NCBI GenBank assembly: GCA_032716605.1
Contig: CM064530.1
Coordinates: forward strand, 5,830,294-5,894,293
Reading direction: 5' to 3'
DNA: 64,000 bases
From: Paralithodes platypus
Lineage: Eukaryota > Arthropoda > Malacostraca > Decapoda > Lithodidae
How positions within the stretch are numbered: the first letter of the stretch is position 1; each line of letters opens with the position of its first letter. Positions 32,397 through 42,194 of the stretch are shown here, in pieces. The position numbers and the translations under genes were made by a program. The notes beneath the pieces are model-generated. The model was not told the DNA's origin, searched no databases, and was given only the letters and a program-made list of their open reading frames with translations.

Positions 32397-34142
32397 ATGG
32401 ATGTAGAGGACCACCAACATTCTTGTGGTAAAGCTGGGGCGTCTTTTGCCAAGAAGGATGTCCAGGAAGACCCTCGTTTGAACTACAACCAACAGCCTTA
32501 TGACTGGGGGTCTCTTGGCAAAGGGAGGGCCTTGACTGAGAACCATAGCCACGGTTCTCAAGGCCATCGTTTTGTGAGTGGAGCCAAGAACCAAGAAGAG
32601 AACCCTAAATATCTACTCAAGTATCAAGTGACCGAAGATGTGAGCCCAGAGGAAGATCATAACCTCAATCTTGAATCCAACGAAACCAAGTGTCGAGAGA
32701 GAGAAGCTGTGAGGCCAGAGGAAGATCATAGCCACAATCTTGAATCCCACGAAACTAAGTGCCGAGAGAGAGAAGCTGTGAGGCCAGAGGAAGATCATAG
32801 CCACAATCTTGAATCCCACGAAACTAAGTGCCGAGAGAGAGAAGCTGTGAGGCCAGAGGAAGATCATAGCCACAATCCTGAATCCAACGAAACTAAGTGC
32901 CGAGAGAGAGAAGCTGCGAGCCTAGAGGAAGATCATAGCCACAATCTTGAATCCCACGAAACTAAGTGCCGAGAGAGAGAAGCTGTGAGGCCAGAGGAAG
33001 ATCATAGCCACAATCCTGAATCCAACGAAACTAAGTGCCGAGAGAGAGAAGCTGCGAGCCTAGAGGAAGATCATAGCCACAATCTTGAATCCCACGAAAC
33101 TAAGTGCCGAGAGACAGAAGCTGTGAGGCCAGAGGAAGATCATAGCCACAATCCTGAATCCAACGAAACTAAGTGCCGAGAGGAAGAAGCTGTGAGGCCA
33201 GAGGAAGATCATAGCCACAGTCTTGAATCCCACGAAACTAAGTGCCGAGAGAGAGAAGCTGTGAGCCTAGAGGAAGATCATAGCCACAATCTTGAATCCC
33301 ACGAGACTAAGTCCCGAGAAAGTGGAAGTGTGAGCCCAGAAGAAAATCATAACCACTGCATTGAACCCCATGAGAATAAGAGTGAAACTGAGCACCCAAA
33401 AGAGAACCATACGCATAATTCTGAATGCCAGGAGGATGAGAACAGAGGAGATTCACAAGATAATGGCAGACATTTATTAGAATCCCTAGAGACTGAGAGA
33501 GAAACTGAGGTGTTGTCAGAAAAGCACATGCACCATTCTCAGTATCAAGATATTAAGAACAGAGACGAGGAAGAAAAAAGCAGCCACTTCTCCAACGAGG
33601 AAGCAAATTGTAATCACTTCTCGGAATCCAAAGAGGCAGAAGGGGAATCTGAGAATTTCGCAGAAAACCACATGCACCATTCCCAGTGTCAACAGATTAA
33701 GAGCAGAGACAAGGAAGCAAATTGCAACCACTTCTCAGAATCCAAAGACACAGAGAGAGGCAAAGGAGAAAAATGCAACCATTTTTCTGAAGCTGAGGAA
33801 TCGGCTGAAAACCATAGCGACTGTTCTGACTGTGTAGAGTTTATAAGCCGCGTCGAGGTAGATAAACATAGCCACTTCTCTGACTATAAAGAGACCGAAT
33901 GTGAGACTTTGGGGTCGGAAGACAATTGTCAAAAACACTCTGATCGTCACGAAACCAATAGCCAGGAAGAGATATCAAGAAAGGAAGATATGTCTAGGAA
34001 GATTCCTAATCGATATCCTTGGAGCCGGGAGTCGAAGAATGAAGGAGGACCAAAAGACGGTACTAACATATACAACTTAAAGAGCACCAACACAGACAGT
34101 CGCAATTTCCGGTTCACGGATGATGAAGAATTAACAGATGAG
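32397..34142 (+). CDS. Gene B coding exon 1: 23-residue His/Glu/Cys tandem repeats
   Basis: The exon starts exactly after a CTTCTGCAG acceptor, with ATGG as its first bases. An in-frame TAA 12 bases upstream shows the frame does not extend. It ends at GATGAG|GTTAGT (phase 0). It encodes 582 residues. From about 32640 to 33330 there are ten clear copies plus one degenerate copy of a 69-bp unit encoding REREAVRPEEDHSHNLESHE-TKC. More diverged HxH-containing units (HMHHSQ, CNHFSES) continue to about 33950. It is strongly acidic and hydrophilic with no membrane segment. I do not recognise the repeat family. It could be an independent short gene, since intron retention would give about 700 aa, but splice phase links it to the downstream exons. 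Confidence 0.65.
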
Positions 34143-34552
34143 GTTAGTTATTGGATCTTTTCTATCTATCTATTGCCAGATGCCATGATCCCCAAAGGGG
34201 TGGCCACGAACGAATCACCCCCATGCACCTCTGTCCCCCGACGCTCATCCTCTCATCCAACACCACTTTCACGCATATACTTCTCAACTCCCACCTTCCA
34301 CTTCTCTCTTGATCTGCCTATCCCTCTCTGTCCTTCCACCTCGCTCTCGTACAGTCACTTAGTCATTCTCATGATTCTCTTGCTTCCCATAATTGTTCTA
34401 CATGGCCGAACCATCTCAAGGTGTTCCTTTTCACACATTCCAGCACATCCACATCCCCACCACATTTTAATGTTTATTTTTATTACTTTCTATAAATAGC
34501 CTACTGTATAATACTCAGGCACATACATACATACATACATACATACATACAT

Positions 34553-34589
<37 letters not shown>

Positions 34590-37500
34590 AATTTAAAGAC
34601 CAAGTGCTCTACGCGAAGCCCGGTTCCGATCTCACGTCCTAATGGCGGGGTGTCATTTGGGGGATATTTTACATTGCTATCGGAAACTATAGACGAATGA
34701 TAGATAATTTAGGTAAGAGCATTATTTGAAATAAATTACCTCAAAAGCTGTCAGACCAGTGTGGAGGATAAATGTTGAGGGAAAAAGCACTCATGTGACA
34801 CCAACTAAACAATATCCCTTTTCTCAGGTTTGTCTGCAGGCGGCGGGAGATTCGGCAACTGTGCATGAAAACATGGAGGAGAGAGTGGAGATGAGTGAGC
34901 GAGAGTGTGAGGGGGGCTATCCGACGGCCGCAGCAGCAGCAGCTAACGTTGGGGAAATATTGAGTCTGAGTTAGTTTAATGTTGCACTGTACTTATATTT
35001 TTGCACTGTATTTTTCTTTAAATAGTTTGATAACTCCAATTTTGGTGATAATTCTATCTACAGTACAGGCACTCCTCATTTATAGTTGCCTAATTTTAAG
35101 TGGTTTTATTATTACACTGTTCATTAGTTGGGGAAGCTTCATTTTTAAGTCATATTATAGTATAACGTAAAACTTGCAAAACAAACAAACCAAAACAGGG
35201 ACGACACAATATACAGACAAAAGAATTTATCAAAATAGCTATATCAGACAAAAAAAATATTCAAAATTACAATGAAAATGTCAAAGACATAATGGCACCA
35301 CTTAAAAGTTTACTATAAAGTTAATTTTCAAGAATGTAACTAAAAATGTAAGTGATGAATTACAGTACTGTATATACCTACAAGCACCTGTTAGAGGGTT
35401 AACCCCTTCTGTACCGGCGACTTCTTTTTTATTTTTTATTCAAGTTTAGACGATTTTATACAGTTTAAGAAGGATCTGTGGTAGTAAACCGGCCAAGTGG
35501 GACAGTTCGAAGCTTATTAATTGCTGCAGGCCTTCTTTAAACTGAATGAAATCGTCTAATAGTAGCCACAAGAAAGCTTAAAAGGAAGTCACCGGTACAG
35601 TAGGGGTTAATCGAGATATTCCTGAACCCTTTAGATTCCTAGATACAGTATCCTTCATAAATTGAATAAAATCATCTGACATCGGATCAGATAGTGTTAA
35701 GGGAGAGGTAGTCGCTTTTCCCTCATGTTTAGCCCCATAAGGCTTGAGATTTTAAGATATTCGTCCCACTAGTTTGTCGATTTTAAGAGTTCCATTTCTT
35801 CGTCAATATCATCACCTTTCATCACATTTAAGTGTCAATTTTTTCCTGGCGAGCGATAGCAAGGCAGAAAACCCGCCCATCGCCCCTTAAATACATAATA
35901 TAAACAAGCGGCTCGCTTGGTGTAGTGACTAGCGTCTCGGACTTCCACCCAGAAGGTCCGGGTTTGCGCCCACGCTCGGCGCATTAAAGATTTTTCACAA
36001 GCACTGAGTCGTTACCATCCCTCATGAGCAAAGGGATGAGATAGTAGTACAGGACCCCAATGGAAATACGCCTAATCGGCCTTATTGAGCTATCCTTAGC
36101 ATGCGCTAACTTTAAGAACTATTATTATTATTATTATTATAACACGCCTCCTTCCTCCGCCTGACAGTGAATGTTTCGCAGCCCCTGGAATGGGAAGAGG
36201 ACGCCAATGATCCCTTCGAGCAGGCCATGGCCAAACGCCCACCGGTCCCCACACCTCGGGTTAGTAAAGAGAGAGAGGGAGAGAGAAAGATTGCCGTTTT
36301 GATAGCAATGTTGATATTCATTGAGTGTGTGAGAGAGGGAGGTTTACATTTCTACATCTATGTTGATTTTCCTGTATTAGTGCATGTGAAAGATACAGCA
36401 GAGGTGAAGGTAGACATTTGTAAAGCAATGTTGATTTTCCTGTGTTAGTGTTTGTTTGTGTGTGAAAGAGAGAAAATGTGAGAGATAGGCTATAGTAGAA
36501 TGCTTTTTAATAGATTGATAGTTACAATTTAGATATATTCAAGTTGTATAATTTGTATCTGAATCAATCTGCTAATAACCAGCAAAGCAAAATTACTCTA
36601 CTAAGATTAAGAACATATACAGTAGGCTACAGTACATAGTTAACCATGTACTGTATGTATGTATATACTCAGACACATGCCACATAGCTGGGGGTGGCCG
36701 ACTCGAGACAGAGACCGAACAGAAACATTTACTAAAGTTCCAATTCTTGGATCACTTTGGAGTTCTCTCGCCCTTTCTCTGTCTCATCTAGTTGGTGAAT
36801 TTAACAAGGGGAGGAGGATTCTTAGCCTACAGAAACAGCAAAGGTTGGGTAGGTGATGCCAAACCTCACTCTGGATAGGACCAGCCCTCACCCTTAATTA
36901 ACCATGAAAAAAAATATATACAGTACTGTACTATACAGTATACATTAGTGATCATTATCTTTTTAAGGGGGAAGGGTATATTTATTGGTCGATTTATTTA
37001 TTATGATTCCTCCCTAAACCTCCATCAAGCTTAACAAATCATCCCCAAGATGGGGGATGTTTTTATTATAATCAAGATTGCGTAGCTGTTAGATTTAAGC
37101 AATTAACTTTTATTGAAACATTCAAGAAGCAATTGAAATAATAATTTTTTTCATGAGCATATGATACTGCGGAATTTACTGGAAACGAAAGCTTATAAAC
37201 TTTAGATCTTTGCATACTTATGTAATCTGGACAATATTGAATCCACTAATGTGGTAACATAAAAAATGCAAGCTTTTAGTTTTGTTGTTATGAGAGTGTT
37301 GTGGTCAGGGTAACTTGGCCTATGTTCTCTGTAAAGGACTCAGGAACGACACACTTAGACTACCAGTACTGTAATCAGTTTAGGAAAGTTAATAGAGATA
37401 TTTTGCATGTTCTTTGATTTCTGTAGTCTTACCTTTTAATGAATAATATTGTCTAGTGTTAGCCAAAATATACTGACAAAATTATGTGACTAATTTGAAA

Positions 37501-40500
37501 GCGTTAATTGTATGGTAATTGCTGGTGATGAGTGATCAATTTACACAGAAATGTTGATCTCAATCCACACGATCATACATATTTTCCAAATCCATAAAGC
37601 CCAAAATATCTCCTTATGCTTCTCTAAATACTTCTCGCATAAGGATAATTATGTAATTTTCATTGTACTGCATATTGTACTATGCAATGGTGTCAAATTT
37701 GTAGTGACCCCCTAATTTATTTTGCAGTCACAGAAGCCGGCATCGCGAGGTACACAAGAAAATCAAGCGATGATCTCCAGGCAAGAACAAGGATATATCA
37801 CAAGACAAAGTCAGAGTGTGGAGCAAGATCATCAAAGTATGGAGCGAGGTCTTCAAAGCATGGCACAAGATCGTCAAGGTATGGAGCAAGCTTGTCGCCG
37901 AAATCCATGGGAAGATGGTCCCTTCAGTAGATCAAAGGCACCTCGGAAATACTTGGGCAGAGGTTGTTCCTTTGAAAATAAGGAAACACACCGAGAAAGT
38001 GCCATTGACGACGAGGGACAGTGTGTTGCGGGAAGTGGAAATGCTAGGTCTAGTGAATTTGGAGATGAAAACAGCAGTGAGGTAAGAAATGAGAATATTA
38101 GGGGAAACGAGGATGCGATGGGAATGGAGTTTAACAGGAGAATCGACACAGGCATGGAGGTTGACAAGAGGGAAGTCGGTAGAGAAATGGAGTATGATAG
38201 GAGAACTGAGTTTAACGGGAAAAGCGGTGTCGGTGCGGGAATTGAGGAAAACAGGAGGGTATGCGGCAGAGAAATGGAGCGTGGTAGAGGCCGAGAAATT
38301 GAAGAAAGAATGGAAATCGATGGAGAGAGTGAATATGACAGAGGCCGTAGAAATAGTCAAGGGAACGGGAACTACATGGAAACTGATCATGGTGGAAATA
38401 ATAACCGGAGTGGAGGTGGTAGTTTTGACAGAAGTGAGGATAGTAATGAAGTACAGTATGAGGAGAGGAATGTGGAGAAGAGAGGAAGTGTGAGTGATCA
38501 AGGAGAGAATAGTCACCATGCTAGAGGAAGAGACAATGTCAGGGGAAATGGTAGCAGCGGAGTGGATTCCTTCGATAGGGAAGACATATGGGGCAGGAGA
38601 AATGAATTTAACAAAAATGAGAAGGTCTGTGTAGGTGCATACGACCGAGACAATGAAACTAGAAATGGAAACAATAGCACAAATGCGAATAAGAGAGAAA
38701 GCACATTTGTTAGGGAAGATGAAACTACTGGTGGGAGAAATAAGGAAAGTAGCGAAAATACAAATGATGGGGAGTATATTTACAGCAGAGGGAATACAAA
38801 TTGCAGAAATAACCGAGGATATTTTGGTAGTGGAAGACTCCCGAATCAGACTAGCAATGAGATTAATTGCACCGATGAAGAGAATTGTCGCCCCAATGAA
38901 GATAAACTTGATCACACTAACAGAGAGGATCGACGCCCCACTGGAGAGAATAGTCACCCCATTGGAGAGAATAGTTGCCCCAGTGGAGAGAAATATCGAC
39001 CCAACGAAGAAAAGTATCGTCCCAACGAAGAAAATTATCAACCTAACGGAGGGAATCGATCACCTAATGACATGCCATGGATGAATCAAGAGAATCGTGG
39101 CAAATCTTCCCGAGGCTCCACCAGCATGACCAGCCTGAACAGTGATGATGCCCGGAGCGGTCAGGATAGATTCAGTGACAGGGACAGGAGCAGCGATAGA
39201 TATGGCCACAGGAGCAGAAGTGTAGATAAATACGAAGGCAGGAATAGGGAGGGAAGTAGTAATGATGGCAGATGCAAAAGAGATGAAGGCAGGAATGAAA
39301 ATCGATTCAGTCAGGGTAGATATGAAGGGAGAGACCTTGACGTACTTGGTCAGAGTAAATATGGCCAGAGGGGAAGAGGAGATAATACCAGCAGCTACAG
39401 GGGAAGAGGAGATAATACCAGCATCTACAGGGGAAGAGGAGATAATACCAGCATCTACAGGGGAAGAGGAGATAATACCAGCATCTACAGGGGAAGAGGA
39501 GAAAGGGGATATGGTAGTTACAGAGGAAATGGAGATAATTGCTACAGAGGGAGAGGAAATAGTAGCAATAGAGGAAGAGGCAGAGGCGAGAAATACTGCC
39601 CAGAAAGAAGGGAGCGATCGGGATGTGTGAAACCATGGGAACTTGTCGAAGCTCTGGCCGAGTGTCCTGACTTTAGCGTCTCCATGCATAACCTGAAAGA
39701 TTGGTATGATATGGATCCTAACTCTGTCCGTCAGGTCGTTTCGGTGCACTTACACATCTTCCAAATTAACGGAGGGGATGTAGAGCTCAGGCCACATCTT
39801 GGACTGTGTCAAGATCACCCAGGGCCAAGTGGCTGTCAGGGTCTGTCTACCTGCACTGGCCTTCACGTGTGTGCGAATTATATCCGTGGTAACTGTCGCG
39901 ATCGTGAGTGTTTTGTGGGCCACCACTGGCATACTGAACACAACAAAAAAGTCCTGCGAGCTTATTGTATGGAGCGCCTGCCTGTCTTTTCACTCAGGAA
40001 CCTTATGTGTGACAGTCTCTTAGCCCAACCGCCATCAGGACAACTAGACATTTGCCAGGGATACAACAGTGGAACTTGTCGCCGGACAGACTGCGGCAGT
40101 TTGCATGTGTGTGTGAATTTTGTGAAGGGATTGACTCGGTGCGGGGTTTCAGGGTGCATTTTTAACCACAATCTCCATGCCCAAGAAATCCGCACTCTGC
40201 TTGCGACTCACGGCTTCTCAACTAATGAGGCCCCACGAGATATTGCTGTGGCTTTACTTCAAGCCTGTCCATCCCTTGCCTCCGCCTTGCCGCCATCTAA
40301 CACCACCAAGAGTCAACCAAACAACCAGCCTCGTAACCCTCAGAGATCATCTACCACTAACCAGTATTTCACCTCGCAGAGATCGTCAGCTGGTTACCAA
40401 AATCAAGCTTCACAGAGAGAGTCCAATAGTAATCAGTCATTCAACACACAAAAGCAGTCGACCAACAACCAGTCTTCCACCTCCTCGAGATCTGCTTCAC

Positions 40501-42194
40501 TTCAGCAGCATGGAGCAGTAGGAGTAGGTGGAAATAGGTCTCGAGGTGGTGGTGGCAGAGGTTTTTTGTCTATGCTCAGGCAGACATTTATGTCCAATTC
40601 CAGTAACACTTCAACTGGTTCAGCTAATGATAGCAACAGTAACAAAGAGCCAATAAAATCCAATGACAGTACAAACTCAGGTCAGAACAGGAATGGAAGC
40701 AATGTATCAAGAGACGGTAAGCAGGACAGCAGAAATGCCAGTGGAGGCAAACCAAACACCCTGGCAAAGAAAGAGAAGCCACAACAAACCGTCTGGTCTC
40801 ACTACTTGTTCGGCGACACTGAGATCAACGAGATTTGTTACTATTCTGTGGAGACGTCTTGTAGGAATGAGAGCAGTGGGTGTCGCCGCCTACATTGCGA
40901 CCTCCACTTCCACTGGCAGATAAGTGAAGAAGGAAGTAAGTGGCTGAACCTTCGACGATTCCAGTCCATTGGTCTGGAACAGGCCTTTTGCGACCCAAGC
41001 CAAGATGGCGTCAGTATGCCTCGCCTGGACCCGGCCAAGCTAAGCCAGTCACTGAATAAACTGCTGACCATTTTAGGCCGAGAGACGTGGAAGGCCAACT
41101 TCCAGGCCATGGTCCTCTGCAACTCAGACCAGTCCAAGCTGCTCTATCTCCGACGGCTGTGCACCGAATACCTCCCGGGAGTCAAAGCCGCGACGTATGC
41201 CTGGTTCTTCAGCGACAAAAACAACAAGTGGGTGAGGTATGGGAAGGTTGACTCAGCAGGAGAGACTAATCTGGTGAGTAGCGTTACCTCAGCAGACATT
41301 GAGCGGCACTACAGGCAAAAGCAGCACGTCCCCCTCACCTTCGGCAATGCCAGCTACACTTATGTCCTGGATTTCGTGGCCATGACCCAAACGAATCAAA
41401 ATACGAAAGTCCAGCGAGAGGTGAGGCGGCGTCCAGATCCCCACCTCAATAACAGTGATAGGCAAGGAGTGAGTGGATCAGGTGGGGCAAGTGGTAGTAG
41501 TGGATCAAGTGGAAGCAGTGGATCAAGTGGAAACAATGGATCAAGTGGAATAAACGGAGCAAGCGGATCAACTGGTCAGTCATCCTCCACAAGCACCAGC
41601 ACCGGAAATGGAAGCCTCCCGTCCTTCTGGGAACCCATGCAACCAGAGGAACGGGTGAGGCAGGTTACCGTACCCAACAACTCAACGGAATACCAGTCTG
41701 TGGCCAAACTGCTCGGGGGCACTGCAAATAATATCGTCAAAATGGAGCGCGTCCAGAACCCCTTCCTATGGCGCGCCCTGCAGAACAAGATCAAGGATAT
41801 GACTCTGCTGTACAAGGGGGATGTTAAGAAGGTGGACGTGAGGCAGTTGTTCCACGGCACAAAACCCGACGTCATCGCCAGTATCTGTGCAGAGAACTTT
41901 GACTGGCGACTCCACGGCACAAGCACCGGTCAGGCTAACGGCCGAGGAACTTACTTTTCCCCTCACTTTGCCACCTCCTATGGTTACTGCCGGCCAGACA
42001 ACTCAGGACATAAGTTTATATTTGTGGCCAGAGTAGCTGTGGGGTCCATCACTGCAGGCAACACAGGAACAGTGCGCCCCCCTACCAATCCCTCCACAGG
42101 CTTTCCATTTGACTCCACTGGCGATGGGAACAGTGTGGTAGTGAAGTATGACAAGCAGGAATATTGTCCCGAGTATGTCCTCACACTTAGGTAG
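32397..42194 (+). CDS. PARP12-like: Gene B: long PARP12/ZAP-like ADP-ribosyltransferase with His-rich repeat region, 4 coding exons, 2144 aa
   Basis: The preferred model is 32397-34142, 34840-34969, 36168-36259 and 37728-42194. Junction phases are 0, 1 and 0 and all keep the frame; the phase-1 join rebuilds an ATG codon. A simpler alternative skips 34840-34969 and uses the acceptor at 36181 (phase 0 throughout). Predicted order: His/Glu-rich repeat region (about 80-560), acidic linker, Arg/Asn/Glu-rich region with RG repeats (about 657-1285), winged-helix-like segment (about 1290-1344), CCCH fingers 1-4 (about 1350-1472), Ser/Asn/Gln-rich linker, CCCH finger 5 (1693-1712), two WWE modules (about 1714-1895), a Gly/Ser linker and the PARP catalytic domain (about 1950-2144). 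The triad is H2032-Y2065-V2126. It is a tandem paralogue of gene A on the same strand. The catalytic half is very secure; joining the upstream exons to it is inferred from splice phase and composition. Confidence 0.75.
32640..33330 (+). repeat. Coding 69-bp minisatellite (His/Glu-rich repeats of gene B)
   Basis: Ten near-identical 69-bp units and one diverged unit lie in frame. Two unit types, VRP...PESN and ASL...LESH, alternate as a 138-bp higher-order unit in the middle. This indicates recent unequal exchange, and copy number is probably polymorphic. The opposite strand also reads open, but only as a mirror of the repeat. Confidence 0.9.
34155..34470 (-). mobile_element. Family G LINE 3' fragment in gene B intron
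   Basis: The minus strand gives the C-terminal LEMVRPCRTIM-type remnant and the CTATCTATCTATTGCC end (GATA tail reversed), matching 57935-58416. It begins about 18 bp after the donor at 34143. Confidence 0.65.
34520..34590. repeat. ACAT and AC microsatellite
   Basis: About 12 units of ACAT followed by (AC)n. Confidence 0.95.
34840..34969 (+). CDS. Gene B candidate coding exon 2 (acidic linker, Ala run)
   Basis: The acceptor is TTTGTCTGCAG with a good pyrimidine tract and the donor is CTGA|GTTAGT. It encodes about 43 residues (ENMEERVEMSERECEGGY, then six Ala). It enters in phase 0 and leaves in phase 1, which matches the acceptor at 36167. Without splicing the frame stops at once (TAG). Support is splice consensus plus phase only. 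Confidence 0.5.
35399..35610. mobile_element. TTAA palindromic MITE, family 3
   Basis: It runs from TTAACCCCTTCTGTACCGGCG to CACCGGTACAGTAGGGGTTAA; the two ends are inverted repeats, with TAGACGATTTTATACAGTTT and its diverged complement inside. Confidence 0.8.
35697..35890 (+). mobile_element. TTAA MITE family 1, internally deleted
   Basis: It starts TTAAGGGAGAGGTAGTCG and ends CCCGCCCATCGCCCCTTAA. The central AAATGTACAAATT block is missing. Confidence 0.75.
35905..36141 (+). mobile_element. tRNA-derived SINE with ATT tail, just upstream of gene B exon 3
   Basis: CGGCTCGCTTGGTGTAGTGA (A-box region) is followed by GGTCCGGGTTTGCGCCC (B-box region) at tRNA-like spacing, then a unique body (CGCCTAATCGGCCTTATTGA) and (ATT)n. 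A tail copy is at 44640-44770. Confidence 0.8.
36168..36259 (+). CDS. Gene B candidate coding exon 3 (short linker)
   Basis: The acceptor is CCTCCGCCTGACAG, a strong pyrimidine tract; the donor is CCTCGG|GTTAGT. It encodes NVSQPLEWEEDANDPFEQ followed by AMAKRPPVPTPR and ends in phase 0, matching the terminal exon. An alternative start at 36182, after TTTCGCAG, would splice directly from 34142. A tRNA-derived SINE ends 27 bp upstream. Confidence 0.6.
36678..36900 (+). repeat. Dispersed repeat D, second copy
   Basis: CTGGGGGTGGCCGACTCGAG to GGATAGGACCAGCCCTCACC; see 31905-32165. Confidence 0.7.
36963..37050 (-). mobile_element. Truncated TTAA MITE family 1
   Basis: TTAAGGGGGAAGGGTATATTT to CCTCCATCAAGCTTAA, then family homology stops. 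Confidence 0.6.
37051..37727. other. Gene B last intron, 3' part; nothing seen
   Basis: AT-rich with no recognised element, up to the pyrimidine tract TTTATTTTGCAG. Confidence 0.5.
37728..42194 (+). CDS. PARP12-like: Gene B terminal coding exon (disordered RG region, CCCH fingers, WWE, PARP)
   Basis: The acceptor is TTTATTTTGCAG (ending 37727), phase 0; the stop TAG is at 42192-42194. It encodes 1488 residues without interruption. The first 630 are charged and Asn/Gly/Arg-rich, with two internal repeats: an 8-residue unit (GEKYRPNE type, about 38925-39060) and a 10-residue unit RGRGDNTSIY in four copies (about 39367-39500). The finger block has four CCCH fingers with spacings x8/x5/x3, x7/x4/x3, x7/x4/x3 and x9/x4/x3, nearly those of gene A. 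Finger 5 is x7/x6/x3. The linker before the catalytic domain is an expanded GSSGSSG tract (41466-41580). Catalytic motifs are [22 protein letters not shown] and [10 protein letters not shown]. Confidence 0.92.
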   Translation, partial: SQKPASRGTQENQAMISRQEQGYITRQSQSVEQDHQSMERGLQSMAQDRQGMEQACRRNPWEDGPFSRSKAPRKYLGRGCSFENKETHRESAIDDEGQCVAGSGNARSSEFGDENSSEVRNENIRGNEDAMGMEFNRRIDTGMEVDKREVGREMEYDRRTEFNGKSGVGAGIEENRRVCGREMERGRGREIEERMEIDGESEYDRGRRNSQGNGNYMETDHGGNNNRSGGGSFDRSEDSNEVQYEERNVEKRGSVSDQGENSHHARGRDNVRGNGSSGVDSFDREDIWGRRNEFNKNEKVCVGAYDRDNETRNGNNSTNANKRESTFVREDETTGGRNKESSENTNDGEYIYSRGNTNCRNNRGYFGSGRLPNQTSNEINCTDEENCRPNEDKLDHTNREDRRPTGENSHPIGENSCPSGEKYRPNEEKYRPNEENYQPNGGNRSPNDMPWMNQENRGKSSRGSTSMTSLNSDDARSGQDRFSDRDRSSDRYGHRSRSVDKYEGRNREGSSNDGRCKRDEGRNENRFSQGRYEGRDLDVLGQSKYGQRGRGDNTSSYRGRGDNTSIYRGRGDNTSIYRGRGDNTSIYRGRGERGYGSYRGNGDNCYRGRGNSSNRGRGRGEKYCPERRERSGCVKPWELVEALAECPDFSVSMHNLKDWYDMDPNSVRQVVSVHLHIFQINGGDVELRPHLGLCQDHPGPSGCQGLSTCTGLHVCANYIRGNCRDRECFVGHHWHTEHNKKVLRAYCMERLPVFSLRNLMCDSLLAQPPSGQLDICQGYNSGTCRRTDCGSLHVCVNFVKGLTRCGVSGCIFNHNLHAQEIRTLLATHGFSTNEAPRDIAVALLQACPSLASALPPSNTTKSQPNNQPRNPQRSSTTNQYFTSQRSSAGYQNQASQRESNSNQSFNTQKQSTNNQSSTSSRSASLQQHGAVGVGGNRSRGGGGRGFLSMLRQTFMSNSSNTSTGSANDSNSNKEPIKSNDSTNSGQNRNGSNVSRDGKQDSRNASGGKPNTLAKKEKPQQTVWSHYLFGDTEINEICYYSVETSCRNESSGCRRLHCDLHFHWQISEEGSKWLNLRRFQSIGLEQAFCDPSQDGVSMPRLDPAKLSQSLNKLLTILGRETWKANFQAMVLCNSDQSKLLYLRRLCTEYLPGVKAATYAWFFSDKNNKWVRYGKVDSAGETNLVSSVTSADIERHYRQKQHVPLTFGNASYTYVLDFVAMTQTNQNTKVQREVRRRPDPHLNNSDRQGVSGSGGASGSSGSSGSSGSSGNNGSSGINGASGSTGQSSSTSTSTGNGSLPSFWEPMQPEERVRQVTVPNNSTEYQSVAKLLGGTANNIVKMERVQNPFLWRALQNKIKDMTLLYKGDVKKVDVRQLFHGTKPDVIASICAENFDWRLHGTSTGQANGRGTYFSPHFATSYGYCRPDNSGHKFIFVARVAVGSITAGNTGTVRPPTNPSTGFPFDSTGDGNSVVVKYDKQEYCPEYVLTLR

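Noticed and set aside
32613..32873. Hydrophobic minus-strand repeat protein (FLWPHSFSLSALSFVGFK)
   Set aside because: Antisense of the 69-bp His/Glu repeat; no splice or start context favours it.
37932..39749. Long minus-strand frames (369 and 229 aa) opposite gene B
   Set aside because: The + strand is a continuous 1488-codon exon with recognisable domains; the antisense frames lack domain content and reflect biased codon composition.
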